Under the pieces are notes generated by a model, which was not told the DNA's origin, made no database searches, and saw only the letters and a program-made list of their open reading frames with translations. Shown here in pieces: positions 1 through 8,273 of a DNA stretch of 45,767 nucleotides. Positions within the stretch are counted from its first letter, which is position 1. The number at the start of each line of letters is the position of its first letter. Origin of the DNA: Caballeronia jiangsuensis (lineage in GTDB: Bacteria > Pseudomonadota > Gammaproteobacteria > Burkholderiales > Burkholderiaceae); assembly GCA_000648925.1 (NCBI GenBank), contig JFHF01000055.1, positions 1 through 45,767 of the forward strand, in the 5' to 3' direction. Position numbers and translations under genes: made by a program.

Positions 1-1211
1 AAGCCGTGTCGTTCCCCTCCCCCGAAATGGAAACGGCGCTCGCCCGCACGCTCGGCGTACCGATCTTTCAGGAGCAGGTGATGCAGGTTGCGATGCTCGC
101 AGCAGGCTTCAGTGCCGGCGAGGCCGACCAGCTTCGTCGCGCGATGGCCGCGTGGAAGCGGAAAGGCGGACTGCAGCATTACTACGATCGCATCGTGAAC
201 GGCATGCTCGATCGTGGCTACGACCGCGAGTTCGCTGAATCAATCTTCGCGCAGATCCAGGGCTTTGGCGAATACGGCTTTCCGGAGAGCCACGCAGCGA
301 GCTTCGCCCTGCTCGTCTATGCAAGTTGCTGGCTGAAGTGCCATGAACCAGCAGCGTTCCTCTGCGCGATGCTCAACAGCCAGCCAATGGGCTTCTACTC
401 GCCTTCGCAGCTCGTACAAGACGCGAAGCGTCACAAGGTGCGCGTGCTGCCGATCGACGTCACCGTCAGTAACTGGGATTCGTTTCTCGAAGGCGACGGC
501 TCAATGGCGCCAGTGCGTCTCGGCATGTCGCTCATTCGCGGTATGCGGGACGAGTCGGCCGCGCGAATCGAGGCCGCGAGAGCGGTGCGCCCTTTCGAGT
601 CGGTCAACGATCTTGCCAACCGTGCCCGCCTCGATCGCCGCGACCTGCAGATGCTTGCGGACGCGAACGCGCTTTCGGCTCTATCCGGCAACCGACGAGA
701 GGCGCTCTGGCAGGCAGTGGCAGCCGTACCCGACAAGGACTTGTTGCGCGCCACCACGCGCGAGGAAGAATTGCCGATGCTCGCGGCCCCTAACGAGGCG
801 CAGGAGATCGTCAGCGACTATCGCTCGACGGGCCTGACGTTGAATCGGCACCCTCTTGCCTTGCTGCGTGAACGGCTCAACGAGAAGAAGATCTTCGCCG
901 CGTCGAAGCTTGCGACATATCCGAACGGGCGGCTTGCCAAGGCATGCGGCATCGTGACCGTGCGTCAGCGACCGGGCACAGCGAAAGGCGTCCTCTTTAT
1001 TACGCTGGAGGACGAGACCGGCCAGATCAACGTGATTGTCTGGCCGTCGTTGGTCGAGAAGTTCAGAAAGGAAGCGCTTGGCGCTTCCCTCCTCGGCGTC
1101 TATGGCGTCTGGCAAAAGGAAGGCGAGGTGAAGCACCTTGTAGCGAATCGACTTGTCGACATGACCGCGCTCCTCGGCAACCTGGCCACGTCGAGCCGCA
1201 ACTTCCATTGA
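1..1211 (+). CDS. dnaE2: Error-prone DNA polymerase DnaE2, C-terminal part
   Basis: This is the 3' part of a C-family (PolIII alpha-like) translesion polymerase that works with ImuA and ImuB in SOS mutagenesis. The frame is open from the first bases, so the gene begins outside the window; the GTG at position 6 is an internal codon. About 400 residues are visible. The stretch around residues 83-110 (GFPESHAASFALLVYAS) and the following LKCHEPAAFLCAMLNSQP are hallmarks of the DnaE/DnaE2 palm-to-helix-hairpin-helix region. The HhH segment follows, and residues about 320-375 form an OB fold (ITLEDETGQINVIVWPS). DnaE2 is favoured over replicative DnaE because the protein stops soon after the OB fold and lacks the long tau-binding tail. 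The rest of the imu cassette should lie to the left. Confidence 0.93.
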   Translation, partial: AVSFPSPEMETALARTLGVPIFQEQVMQVAMLAAGFSAGEADQLRRAMAAWKRKGGLQHYYDRIVNGMLDRGYDREFAESIFAQIQGFGEYGFPESHAASFALLVYASCWLKCHEPAAFLCAMLNSQPMGFYSPSQLVQDAKRHKVRVLPIDVTVSNWDSFLEGDGSMAPVRLGMSLIRGMRDESAARIEAARAVRPFESVNDLANRARLDRRDLQMLADANALSALSGNRREALWQAVAAVPDKDLLRATTREEELPMLAAPNEAQEIVSDYRSTGLTLNRHPLALLRERLNEKKIFAASKLATYPNGRLAKACGIVTVRQRPGTAKGVLFITLEDETGQINVIVWPSLVEKFRKEALGASLLGVYGVWQKEGEVKHLVANRLVDMTALLGNLATSSRNFH

Positions 1212-1435
1212 CCCGTTGACGGGAACCGACCCAATTCAGCCGTCCAACCTCCGCAACTTTCGATGACGGCTTCCAAAGGTACTGCGGACGATTGACCAGG
1301 CGAGAATGCAGCACAGTCGCCCGTTATCGGAGTTGACTTGCTCAAGATAGCCTTGCCGGATGCGAAAACGCGACGACAAAAGCACCGGGCCATTCACATC
1401 ATGTCCGATACTCGCCGCCGGGTCGCTCCATCGCT
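1212..1435. other. Intergenic, no gene recognised
   Basis: The 224 bases between the dnaE2 stop and the convergent MFS stop contain only short overlapping frames with no recognisable family. No strong hairpin with a T-run was seen. It serves as the convergent end of two genes. Confidence 0.4.
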
Positions 1436-2749
1436 TCACGTGTGGAGCGCCTTAACACGTACCGGTTGTGAAGAACGCCGCGCGCCGATGAAAAGCAGCG
1501 CTGCCAATACGACGACACCGCTTAGCAGAATCAGTCCGGCAACGCTAGATCCGAAGCTCGCGTCGGCCCACGCCTTCAGGTTCGGGGAGACGAAGTTGCC
1601 GATGTTACCAATGGTGTTGACCATCGCGACGCCGGAGACAACCGCCATGCCGCCGAGGTAGTTCGTGAGCATCGACCAGAAGATGGGCTGGACAGCCCAG
1701 AGGCCCGCTACCGCGAGACACAAAGCGATCATGGATACGAGCGGTGACGCGCCCGCCGAGATGAACATCGAGATCGCAGCGACCAGCAGGCTCGCGCAGC
1801 CGTAGACCACGAGCCTGTTTCCGCGTGCCGCCCATCTCGGCACTGCAAAGGTCGCGATGAGCGCGCAGGTCCACGGAATGGCAACGACGAAGCCCACGAG
1901 CGCATTCGGTCCAGTACCGAGCAGCTTGCCCACGAAGGTCGGAAGGTAGAACACGACCACCGACACGTCCATCTGGATGAGAAAGAAGATCAGCCCGAAG
2001 TACAGCACGGTCCGATCGGAAAGTGCGGAACCAGCGCCGTGTGGGCCATGTGAAATCTTCGCCGATTGCTCCGCCTCGAGCAAAGCAAGCAGCTCGCGCT
2101 TTTCATCGGAATCGAACCAGCTGGCGTCAGCCGGCTTGTCGTCGAGATAGAAGTAGGCCCACACGCCAACCGCAGTCGCCGCCAGCCCTTCGAGCATGAA
2201 CATCCACTGATAGCCGTGCAATCCGAGCATGCCGTCGAAGCGCAACAGATAACCCGATAGCGGCGAACCGAGCATGAACGCAAGCGGTGCGCCGAAGTAG
2301 AAGAGACCCATGACCTTCGCACGGGTCCGGTCCGGAAACCAGTAGGTCAGATAGAGGATCACGCCGGGAAAGAAGCCCGCCTCGCACGCACCCAGAATAA
2401 AGCGCAATGTGTAGAAGCTCGTCGAGCCCTGCACGAACATGGTAGCTGCCGACACGAGACCCCACGTCACCATGATCCGGCACATCCAGGCACGCGCGCC
2501 CACCTTGTGCATGGCGAGATTGCTCGGGATTTCGAGCAAGACATATGCAATGAAAAAGATGCTGGCGCCGAATGCGAACGCCGCATCGGAAATGCCGACT
2601 ACATCATGCAAGGCCTGTTTCGCGAAACCCACATTGGCGCGGTCCAGGAACGCAAGTACGTACATCAGAAGCAAAAAGGGTATGAGCCGTTTGGTCGATT
2701 TTTGGACAGCGCGGTCGGCAGCCGTCGCGCCGTTGATGGCGACTTCCAT
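1436..2749 (-). CDS. MFS transporter, anion:cation symporter (ACS) family
   Basis: This inner-membrane secondary transporter has about 437 residues and the twelve hydrophobic segments of the MFS. The N-terminus has KRLIPFLLLMYVLAFLDRAN, typical of the ACS/phthalate-tartrate-hexuronate permease branch. The GACEAGFFPGVILYLTYWFP segment of helix 5 is another family hallmark, and the loop after helix 2 has the RxGxR-like charged cluster in degenerate form. The start is placed at 2749 because GGAGGAGACA precedes that ATG; the frame stays open 25 codons further upstream without a better site. It is the last gene of a minus-strand unit after an AroE-like enzyme and a TIM-barrel enzyme, so it probably imports the carboxylic or polyol-acid substrate of that pathway. 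The substrate is inferred only from context. Confidence 0.88.
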   Translation of the reverse strand: MEVAINGATAADRAVQKSTKRLIPFLLLMYVLAFLDRANVGFAKQALHDVVGISDAAFAFGASIFFIAYVLLEIPSNLAMHKVGARAWMCRIMVTWGLVSAATMFVQGSTSFYTLRFILGACEAGFFPGVILYLTYWFPDRTRAKVMGLFYFGAPLAFMLGSPLSGYLLRFDGMLGLHGYQWMFMLEGLAATAVGVWAYFYLDDKPADASWFDSDEKRELLALLEAEQSAKISHGPHGAGSALSDRTVLYFGLIFFLIQMDVSVVVFYLPTFVGKLLGTGPNALVGFVVAIPWTCALIATFAVPRWAARGNRLVVYGCASLLVAAISMFISAGASPLVSMIALCLAVAGLWAVQPIFWSMLTNYLGGMAVVSGVAMVNTIGNIGNFVSPNLKAWADASFGSSVAGLILLSGVVVLAALLFIGARRSSQPVRVKALHT

Positions 2750-2808
2750 GATTGTCTCCTCCAGTGAGGTCGGTCCGCGTGCCGCGAACCTTGTCGAATT
2801 GGCAAACC

Positions 2809-3588
2809 TTATGCGGCGTTCCACGCCGCGCGCAGGAATGCCGCGCTCTCGCGCATCGATGCCAGCGGTTCACCTTTGAAACCGCATTCGGCACTGAGCA
2901 GGCCCTGATAACCGCATGCTTTGAGATGCCCGAGGAACGTCGGGTAGTCGTAAGATCCCGTGCCCGGATTCAGCCGTCCCGTGTCGGCCAGATGAATATG
3001 CGCGAGCCATGCGCAGTGCTCGCGCACTGCATCGAGCGGCTCGGCTTCTTCGTCCATGTGATAGAAGTCCGCAAGGCCGCGCACTTCACTGCGGTTCAGC
3101 GCTTTTGCAAGCCGCGCGCCATCGGCGACGCTATTCACCAGATTCGACTCCTTGCGATTCAATGGCTCGATCACCAGCGTCGTGCCGCTGCCCCGCAATG
3201 CATCGGCGCACCATGCGAGCGTCGTCAGGAATTCATTTTCGGCCTGAGCCTGAGTCCAGCCTTCCGGGATGTTGCGCGTCCAGCCGCTGCCGAGCACGAC
3301 GACGCGCGCTCGCGCCAGCGTCAGCAGTTCCACCACGCGATCGAAGTACGCGCGATTGCGGCGCTCGTTCTTCTCTGGACCGACGATGCGCGCATCGTGC
3401 GGAAAGAGATAGCTAAATGCAAGCGCGGGCAACGGCAAATCGACGATGCGCGCCTTGGCATCACCGAACGCCGCGTCGTCTTCGAGTTTCATCGGCACGA
3501 GCTGCGCCTCGATGTAGTCGAGCCCGGCCTCTTTCATCAATGCGGCGTTCTGCAGCGGTCCGCACCAGCCGAATTTCGGTGTATTCAT
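2809..3588 (-). CDS. Sugar phosphate isomerase/epimerase-like TIM-barrel protein
   Basis: The 259-residue protein belongs to the xylose-isomerase-like/AP-endonuclease-2 TIM-barrel superfamily. Metal-ligand signatures are visible: VIEPLNRKESN near residues 147-157 (the Glu of strand 5), the DFYHMDEE segment near 183-190, HIHLADTGR near 206-214, and LLSAECGF near 239-246 (last metal Glu). Relatives include hydroxypyruvate isomerase, ketose 3-epimerases and 3-dehydroshikimate dehydratase (AsbF/QuiC1 type). Because it lies 25 bp downstream of a shikimate-dehydrogenase homologue and upstream of a permease, a role on a dehydroshikimate-like or cyclitol intermediate is plausible but unproven. An RBS (AAGGAAT) stands just before the ATG. 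The fold assignment is firm; the reaction is not. Confidence 0.85.
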   Translation of the reverse strand: MNTPKFGWCGPLQNAALMKEAGLDYIEAQLVPMKLEDDAAFGDAKARIVDLPLPALAFSYLFPHDARIVGPEKNERRNRAYFDRVVELLTLARARVVVLGSGWTRNIPEGWTQAQAENEFLTTLAWCADALRGSGTTLVIEPLNRKESNLVNSVADGARLAKALNRSEVRGLADFYHMDEEAEPLDAVREHCAWLAHIHLADTGRLNPGTGSYDYPTFLGHLKACGYQGLLSAECGFKGEPLASMRESAAFLRAAWNAA

Positions 3589-3613
3589 TTGGATTCCTTA
3601 TATTATGACGAGT

Positions 3614-4447
3614 TCAGTAGCTAAGCTTCGCGACCGAGCGCAGCACTTCCGGCGTCGTTGTCGGAAAGCCGAAGAATTCGAGGTAAGCGGGGATCTGCTC
3701 GAAGAGCATGTCGGAGCCGACCTGGAAACGGCAACCGCGCGCCTGCACGGCCTTGAGAAACGCCGTCATTTCGGTCTTCATCACGACTTCGCCGACGAAG
3801 GTCTCGGGCGCGATGCGCGTCACGTCGACCGGTAACGGATCGCCGTCGTTCATGCCCATCGGGGTCGCGTTCACGACGAGGTCGTAGCCGGCCGGGTCGT
3901 TGCTGCCCGTCGTGACTTCAAGCGTCGGGTAATGGGTCGTGAGACGCGCCTTGAGTCCTTGCGCCGATTCGTCGCGCGCATCGAAGAGCCCGAGCCAAGC
4001 CACGCCCGCCGCGGCCAGTGATGCAGCGATTGCCGACCCCACTCCCCCGCAACCGACGACCAGCACGCGCGCGCCTTCGAGCTTGCATCCCTTGCGGCGC
4101 ACGCCGCGCACGAAGCCCTCGCCATCGAACATGTCGCCGAGGAGCCGCCCGTCCTCCGTCCGCCGCACCGCGTTGCACGATCCGGCGATCTTCACCGTGG
4201 GCGTGGCATCGTCGAGCAAGCCGACCGTGGTCACCTTGTGCGGCATCGTGACGAGCGCGCCACGAATGTTTTCAAGCGTGAAGATCGACTGGAGGAAGGC
4301 CGGGTAATGCTCGGGCTTGCAGCCCATCGGCACGACGACGGCATTCACGCCGGCGTGTTCGAAGTACGGGTTGTAGATCATCGGCGACTTGAAGGCGTGC
4401 GTTGGATAGCCGATGTGGGCAATGAGCCCGGTATTGCCATTGATCAT
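3614..4447 (-). CDS. Shikimate 5-dehydrogenase-like protein (AroE family, copy 1)
   Basis: This 277-residue NAD(P)-dependent dehydrogenase has an N-terminal substrate domain and a C-terminal Rossmann domain (VLVVGCGGVGSAIA, residues about 126-139). The catalytic Lys is kept in VTMPHK (about residues 65-70) and the partner Asp in the DMFDGEGF segment. Canonical AroE has NTDGxG there, so Asn-Thr is replaced by Met-Phe. The Ser of the SxS shikimate-binding motif is also not conserved (HAFKSP). These changes argue against housekeeping shikimate synthesis and for a related catabolic substrate such as quinate, shikimate or another cyclic polyol acid. GGAG precedes the ATG by about six bases. It heads a three-gene minus-strand unit and is divergent from a LysR gene. 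Confidence 0.86.
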   Translation of the reverse strand: MINGNTGLIAHIGYPTHAFKSPMIYNPYFEHAGVNAVVVPMGCKPEHYPAFLQSIFTLENIRGALVTMPHKVTTVGLLDDATPTVKIAGSCNAVRRTEDGRLLGDMFDGEGFVRGVRRKGCKLEGARVLVVGCGGVGSAIAASLAAAGVAWLGLFDARDESAQGLKARLTTHYPTLEVTTGSNDPAGYDLVVNATPMGMNDGDPLPVDVTRIAPETFVGEVVMKTEMTAFLKAVQARGCRFQVGSDMLFEQIPAYLEFFGFPTTTPEVLRSVAKLSY

Positions 4448-4536
4448 GCTCGTCTCCGTTTCAAAGCATGACCGGAGGTTACTATCGCCGATTCAAACTA
4501 TTATTATTCGATCCGGCACTCCATAATCACCAGATC
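4448..4536. promoter_or_regulatory. Divergent promoter region between aroE-like gene and LysR gene
   Basis: This 89-base AT-richer segment separates two divergently read genes, the usual place for a LysR operator. I did not find a clear T-N11-A palindrome by eye, so no exact site is given. Confidence 0.4.
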
Positions 4537-5454
4537 ATGCTTAATGAACCGATGCTCGGCGATCTCCGTCTGTTCTGCGAAGTCGCGCGCCGGCTGAGTT
4601 TCGTGGCGGCCGCACACGAGTTCGGCAATTCGCAAACGCACGTCAGCAAGCGCATTGCCTTGCTGGAAAAGACGCTTGGCGTGAAGCTGCTGCACCGCAC
4701 GACGCGCCGCGTGTCGCTCACGACCGATGGCGAAACGGTCAATCGATGGGCGCGCGCGATCCTGCAGGACGTCGATGCGATGCGCGACGACCTGTCCAGT
4801 CTGCGGGTAAATCCCAAGGGGTCGCTGCGCATCAGTTCGAGCCAGCGCCTCGGGCGCAGTCACATTGCGCCCATCGTGTCGTTGATGAAGAAGCGCTATC
4901 CCGAACTCGAAATCTGGCTGGAACTGGTCGATCGCCGCGTCAACCTCGTCGACGAGGGTTTCGATCTCGACATCCGGGTGGGCGCGATTCAGGAACCGGG
5001 CCTGATCGCGCATCACATTGCCGTCAGCCCGCGCGTGCTGTGCGCGGCGCCCGCCTACCTCGACGCGCACGGCCGACCGAAGAGCGTCGACGATCTCGCG
5101 CAGCACGACTGTCTCGTCTTTCGGGAGCGCGACGAGCCGTTCGGGGTGTGGCGTCTGCTCGGCCCGGGTGGCTGGAGCACGGTGAAAGTCACCGGGCCGC
5201 TTGCGTCGAATCACAGCGACGTGGTGCTGCGCTGGGCCCGCGATGGTCACGGCATCGTGATGGTCGGGCAGTCGTACGTGGCACAGGCGCTTGCGGAAGG
5301 CTTGCTCGAGCGCGTGCTGCCCGCGTGGGAGCAGCCAGCGGACGTCTGGGCGATGTCCGCGGCACGCGCCGCGCAGTCGGCCAAGGTGCGTGTCTGCATC
5401 GATTTTCTCAAGCAGGAACTCTCGCAGGGCGAGTTCGCGCTGTGGAAACCGTGA
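4537..5454 (+). CDS. LysR-family transcriptional regulator 1
   Basis: The roughly 305-residue LysR regulator has an N-terminal winged helix-turn-helix (LFCEVARRLSFVAAAHEFGN, then SQTHVSKRIALLEKTLG), followed by the RTTRRVSLTTDG wing and a periplasmic-binding-protein-like effector domain. The start at 4537 places the HTH about 10 residues in, as usual for the family; an ATG at 4468 would add an unlikely Arg/Leu-rich leader that overlaps the promoter region. It is divergent from the aroE-like/isomerase/MFS unit and probably controls it in response to its substrate. It belongs to the large CrgA/AaeR-like group. The effector cannot be read from the sequence. Confidence 0.9.
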   Translation: MLNEPMLGDLRLFCEVARRLSFVAAAHEFGNSQTHVSKRIALLEKTLGVKLLHRTTRRVSLTTDGETVNRWARAILQDVDAMRDDLSSLRVNPKGSLRISSSQRLGRSHIAPIVSLMKKRYPELEIWLELVDRRVNLVDEGFDLDIRVGAIQEPGLIAHHIAVSPRVLCAAPAYLDAHGRPKSVDDLAQHDCLVFRERDEPFGVWRLLGPGGWSTVKVTGPLASNHSDVVLRWARDGHGIVMVGQSYVAQALAEGLLERVLPAWEQPADVWAMSAARAAQSAKVRVCIDFLKQELSQGEFALWKP

Positions 5455-5469
5455 CGCCGTAAATGGGGC

Positions 5470-6375
5470 TCAGCGGAGGCTGCTGAATAACTGCGCCACC
5501 ATTTCACGCAACCAACGATTGCCGACTTCGTGGTGATACCGGGCATGCCAGTGCTGCCGCACGGCAAAGCCTTCCACGGGAATCGGGCACGGATGGATCG
5601 ACAGATCATTGACCTTCGCGAGCGTCTGCCCGATATGCCGTGGCAGCGTGGCGATCAGGTCCGTCGTCTGGATGATCGCTCCGAGACCGAGAAAGCCCGG
5701 CAACTCCAGCACGATGTCCCGCTGCACCTGCTCCCGCACGAGCGCCTGTTCCAGCAACTGGGCGCCTGTCCCCGCCGCGATCGCCACATGGCCTTCCGCG
5801 CGATATTGCTTCACGCCGAGCTTCGCACGCACACGCGGGTGATGCCGGTTCGTCAGACACACCCAATCCTGCGTATACAACTGCTGCTGGTAGATGCCGC
5901 CGCTGAGCCACGGCACATGGCCGATGGCAAGATCGGCCTCGCCCGATTCCAGCGCCCGTTCGGTGTTCCCGTCTATCCGCGCGGCCTCCAGGCGAACGCC
6001 CGGTGCCTGCGCGCGGATGTGCGCCAGCATGCGCGGCAGCAGCGTGATGTGACTCGCATCGGTCATGCAGATGCGAAACCGGCGCTTCGCGGTAGCGGGA
6101 TCGAATGCGATTTCCCACGCAGCAAAGCGCCGCAACGATTCGAGAATCTCGCGGCACGGCCCGATTAGGGCATCGGCCTGCGGCGTCGGCGCCATGCCGC
6201 CGGGCGTGCGGATGAACAAGGGATCTTGCAGGAATTCACGCAGACGCCCGAGCCAGATGCTGATCGTCGGCTGGCTCTGCCCGAGTTGCTCAGCCACGCG
6301 CGTGACGTTGCGCGTGTCGTACAGCAGGTCGAAAAGCTGCAGCAGCTTGAGGTCGGGCAGTTCGGTCGGGATCAT
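5470..6375 (-). CDS. LysR-family transcriptional regulator 2
   Basis: This second LysR protein of about 301 residues begins IPTELPDLKLLQLFDLLYD, a form typical of the NodD/NahR-like subgroup, followed by the HTH TRVAEQLGQSQPTISIWLGR and the PLFIRTPGGMAPT wing. It converges on LysR 1 with 15 bases between the stop codons. It is divergent from the ketopantoate-reductase-like gene, so it probably controls the six-gene plus-strand unit. The start at 6375 gives the normal N-terminus; upstream in-frame ATGs at 6405 and 6414 would place the intergenic palindrome inside the gene. No strong Shine-Dalgarno distinguishes them. Confidence 0.88.
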   Translation of the reverse strand: MIPTELPDLKLLQLFDLLYDTRNVTRVAEQLGQSQPTISIWLGRLREFLQDPLFIRTPGGMAPTPQADALIGPCREILESLRRFAAWEIAFDPATAKRRFRICMTDASHITLLPRMLAHIRAQAPGVRLEAARIDGNTERALESGEADLAIGHVPWLSGGIYQQQLYTQDWVCLTNRHHPRVRAKLGVKQYRAEGHVAIAAGTGAQLLEQALVREQVQRDIVLELPGFLGLGAIIQTTDLIATLPRHIGQTLAKVNDLSIHPCPIPVEGFAVRQHWHARYHHEVGNRWLREMVAQLFSSLR

Positions 6376-6393
6376 GATCGTTATTACGTGAGG

Positions 6394-6407
6394 CAATGAC
6401 GTCATTG
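6394..6407. promoter_or_regulatory. 14-bp perfect palindrome, candidate LysR operator
   Basis: CAATGACGTCATTG is perfectly self-complementary and sits between the divergent LysR 2 and panE-like starts. A partial copy of one half (CAATGAC on the minus strand, seen as GTCATTG) recurs at 6410-6416. The location and symmetry suggest an operator bound by LysR 2. LysR sites usually follow T-N11-A, which this embeds only loosely. Confidence 0.45.
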
Positions 6408-6472
6408 TAGTCATTGCATTGCCATGATGAGCTGCGACTTCTATCGTTGCGTCAACACATACGGAGACGCCA

Positions 6473-7423
6473 ATGAAGATCGCAATTCTCGGAGCCGGGG
6501 CGCTGGGCTGCGCCATCGGTTCCACACTGACTCAGGGTGGTCACGAGACCTGGCTCATCGACCGCTCGCCGGCGCACGTCGAGGCGATGCGCCGCGACGG
6601 CCTGCAAGTCGACGATGCCGACGGCTCCCACCGCGTCAAGGTCCATGCGGCGACGCAGGCCACTCAAGTCGGCGCCGTCGATCTGGTGGTCGTGCTGGTC
6701 AAGTCCTTTCACACGGATTCGGCCATGCGCGGCGCGCTCGATCTGATCGGCCCCGACACGCTCGTGCTCTCGTTGCAGAATGGGCTCGGCCACGAAGACG
6801 TGCTCGCCGACATCGTCGGGCGGGAACGCGTGCTGGCGGGCAAGACCTATGTCGGAGGCGTGCTGCGGGGGCCGGGCCATATCCAGCGCGGCGTGAGCGG
6901 CAAACTCACGTATATCGGCGAACTCGATGGTCAGCTCACGCTCAGGGTGAAGGCCATCGCCGAAGCGTTCAATGCGTCGGGTCTGGCGACCGGGGTCAGC
7001 GACAACATCATCGGCACGATGTGGGACAAGCTGCTGATCAATGTCGCGACGGGCGCGCTGACCGGCGTCACGCGCCTCACGTACGGTCAACTCTACGAAG
7101 AGCCGGTGCTCAAGGCCACCGCGCTGGCCGCGGTTGCCGAAGCGATGCGTGTCGCGCAGGCCGCCGGCATCGATCTGTCCATGACCGATGCGGAACAGGC
7201 CTGGAACCTGGCGGCCGAAGGACTTTCGCCCGCGTTCAAAACGTCGATGCTGCAAAGCCTGGAGAAAGGATCGGTCACGGAGATCGACTTCATCAACGGC
7301 GCGGTCGTGCGCTGGGGTGAAAGGCTCGGCGTGCCGACACCGGTCAATTCGACCCTGGTTGCATGCATCAAGGGCGTCGAGCGCGCCATGACGGACCGGC
7401 AACGCGAAGGAGCGACAGCATGA
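6473..7423 (+). CDS. Ketopantoate reductase family protein (PanE/ApbA-like)
   Basis: The 316-residue protein has an N-terminal Rossmann motif (ILGAGALGCAIG, residues 4-15), the family segments VLVKSFHT and LSLQNGLGHED, and the C-terminal helical domain with MWDKLLINVATGALTGVT (containing the catalytic-Lys position) and KTSMLQSLEKGSVTEIDFI. PanE enzymes reduce 2-oxo acids with NADPH. In a catabolic operon with a CoA-transferase and a MaoC hydratase this copy is more likely to act on a pathway 2-oxo or 2-hydroxy acid than on ketopantoate for CoA synthesis. GGAGACG lies before the ATG. It is the first gene of a six-gene plus-strand unit and overlaps the next gene by 4 bp. Confidence 0.9.
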   Translation: MKIAILGAGALGCAIGSTLTQGGHETWLIDRSPAHVEAMRRDGLQVDDADGSHRVKVHAATQATQVGAVDLVVVLVKSFHTDSAMRGALDLIGPDTLVLSLQNGLGHEDVLADIVGRERVLAGKTYVGGVLRGPGHIQRGVSGKLTYIGELDGQLTLRVKAIAEAFNASGLATGVSDNIIGTMWDKLLINVATGALTGVTRLTYGQLYEEPVLKATALAAVAEAMRVAQAAGIDLSMTDAEQAWNLAAEGLSPAFKTSMLQSLEKGSVTEIDFINGAVVRWGERLGVPTPVNSTLVACIKGVERAMTDRQREGATA

Positions 7424-7812
7424 GCGGCTCCAAGGCGTATCTGGAACACGTCGCGATCTGGGTGAAGGACATCCACTGGCACATTCGCTTTTTCGAAGAA
7501 GTACTCGGCATGACCATGCGCGAAGTAGACGGGACGCTCGAAGCGCCGCGTCAGTACTGGACGCTCGGCGGCCTGCAATTCATCCACGTCCCGCATCACG
7601 ACGCGCCCGAAGGCCGGCTCGCGCATCTGGGTGTGATGTGCGAAGACCTCGAAGCCGCGCTCGCCGCAGCGCAGGCGTTCGATGTCACCGAGATGCCGCA
7701 GGGACGCAACTGGCTGCGCCTGCCCGACGGTCTCGCAGTCGAACTGATTCAGGCGAAACCCGCCGCATGCGTCACGCAGGCGCTGGCGATCAACCCACGC
7801 GCGGAGGCGTGA
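7420..7812 (+). CDS. VOC (glyoxalase/bleomycin-resistance/dioxygenase) superfamily protein
   Basis: This 130-residue single-module VOC protein starts at the ATGA overlapping the previous stop. The opening YLEHVAIWVKDI carries the His usually used as first metal ligand, and the paired beta-alpha-beta modules continue with RLAHLGVMCEDLEAAL in the second half. Such proteins are lyases, isomerases, epimerases or dioxygenases. Next to CoA-transferase and MaoC genes, an isomerase or lyase acting on a CoA or oxo-acid intermediate is one possibility. No more precise reaction can be read from the sequence. Confidence 0.8.
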   Translation: MSGSKAYLEHVAIWVKDIHWHIRFFEEVLGMTMREVDGTLEAPRQYWTLGGLQFIHVPHHDAPEGRLAHLGVMCEDLEAALAAAQAFDVTEMPQGRNWLRLPDGLAVELIQAKPAACVTQALAINPRAEA

Positions 7813-7814
7813 GC

Positions 7815-8273
7815 ATGACGATCATCGAGAAATACTGGGACGACGCCCGCGAAGGCGACGAATGCCTGAGCCCGACCTATACGGTCACCAAGGAACGGAT
7901 CCTGGCCTATGCCGACCTCACGGGCGACCACACGCCTGTACACGTCGATGAGGACTACGCCAACGCCAGTCATTTCGGTTCGATCGTCGCGCATGGCCTG
8001 TTCGGCTTGTCGATCGCGGACGGGCTCAAGACGCAGAGCGAGTACCGCTTCCTGCCGGGCATGTCGCTCGGCTGGACGTGGGACTTCCTGCTGCCGATCA
8101 AGGTTAACGACGTGCTGCATGTGAAGTTCCGCGTCGGCGCAATGCGCGCGAGCAAGAGCCGCCCGGACTGGGGCATTGTCGTGTTGCCATCCGAACTGAT
8201 CAACCAGGACGGCCAGGTCGTCCAGCGCGGTGAGCATCGCCTGATGGTGCCGCGCCGTCCGGGAGCGTTCTGA
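7815..8273 (+). CDS. MaoC-like hot-dog hydratase/dehydratase
   Basis: The 152-residue single hot-dog domain carries the hydratase-2 motif: YADLTGDHTPVHVDEDYA, then FGSIVAHGLFG, supplying the Asp/His catalytic pair. Enzymes of this family add or remove water at an enoyl-CoA or branched enoyl-CoA. The ATG at 7815 lies two bases after the VOC stop, and the TGA overlaps the next ATG (TGATG), which indicates translational coupling. Together with the following CoA-transferase it suggests that an acid is activated to a CoA ester and then hydrated or dehydrated. Confidence 0.88.
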   Translation: MTIIEKYWDDAREGDECLSPTYTVTKERILAYADLTGDHTPVHVDEDYANASHFGSIVAHGLFGLSIADGLKTQSEYRFLPGMSLGWTWDFLLPIKVNDVLHVKFRVGAMRASKSRPDWGIVVLPSELINQDGQVVQRGEHRLMVPRRPGAF

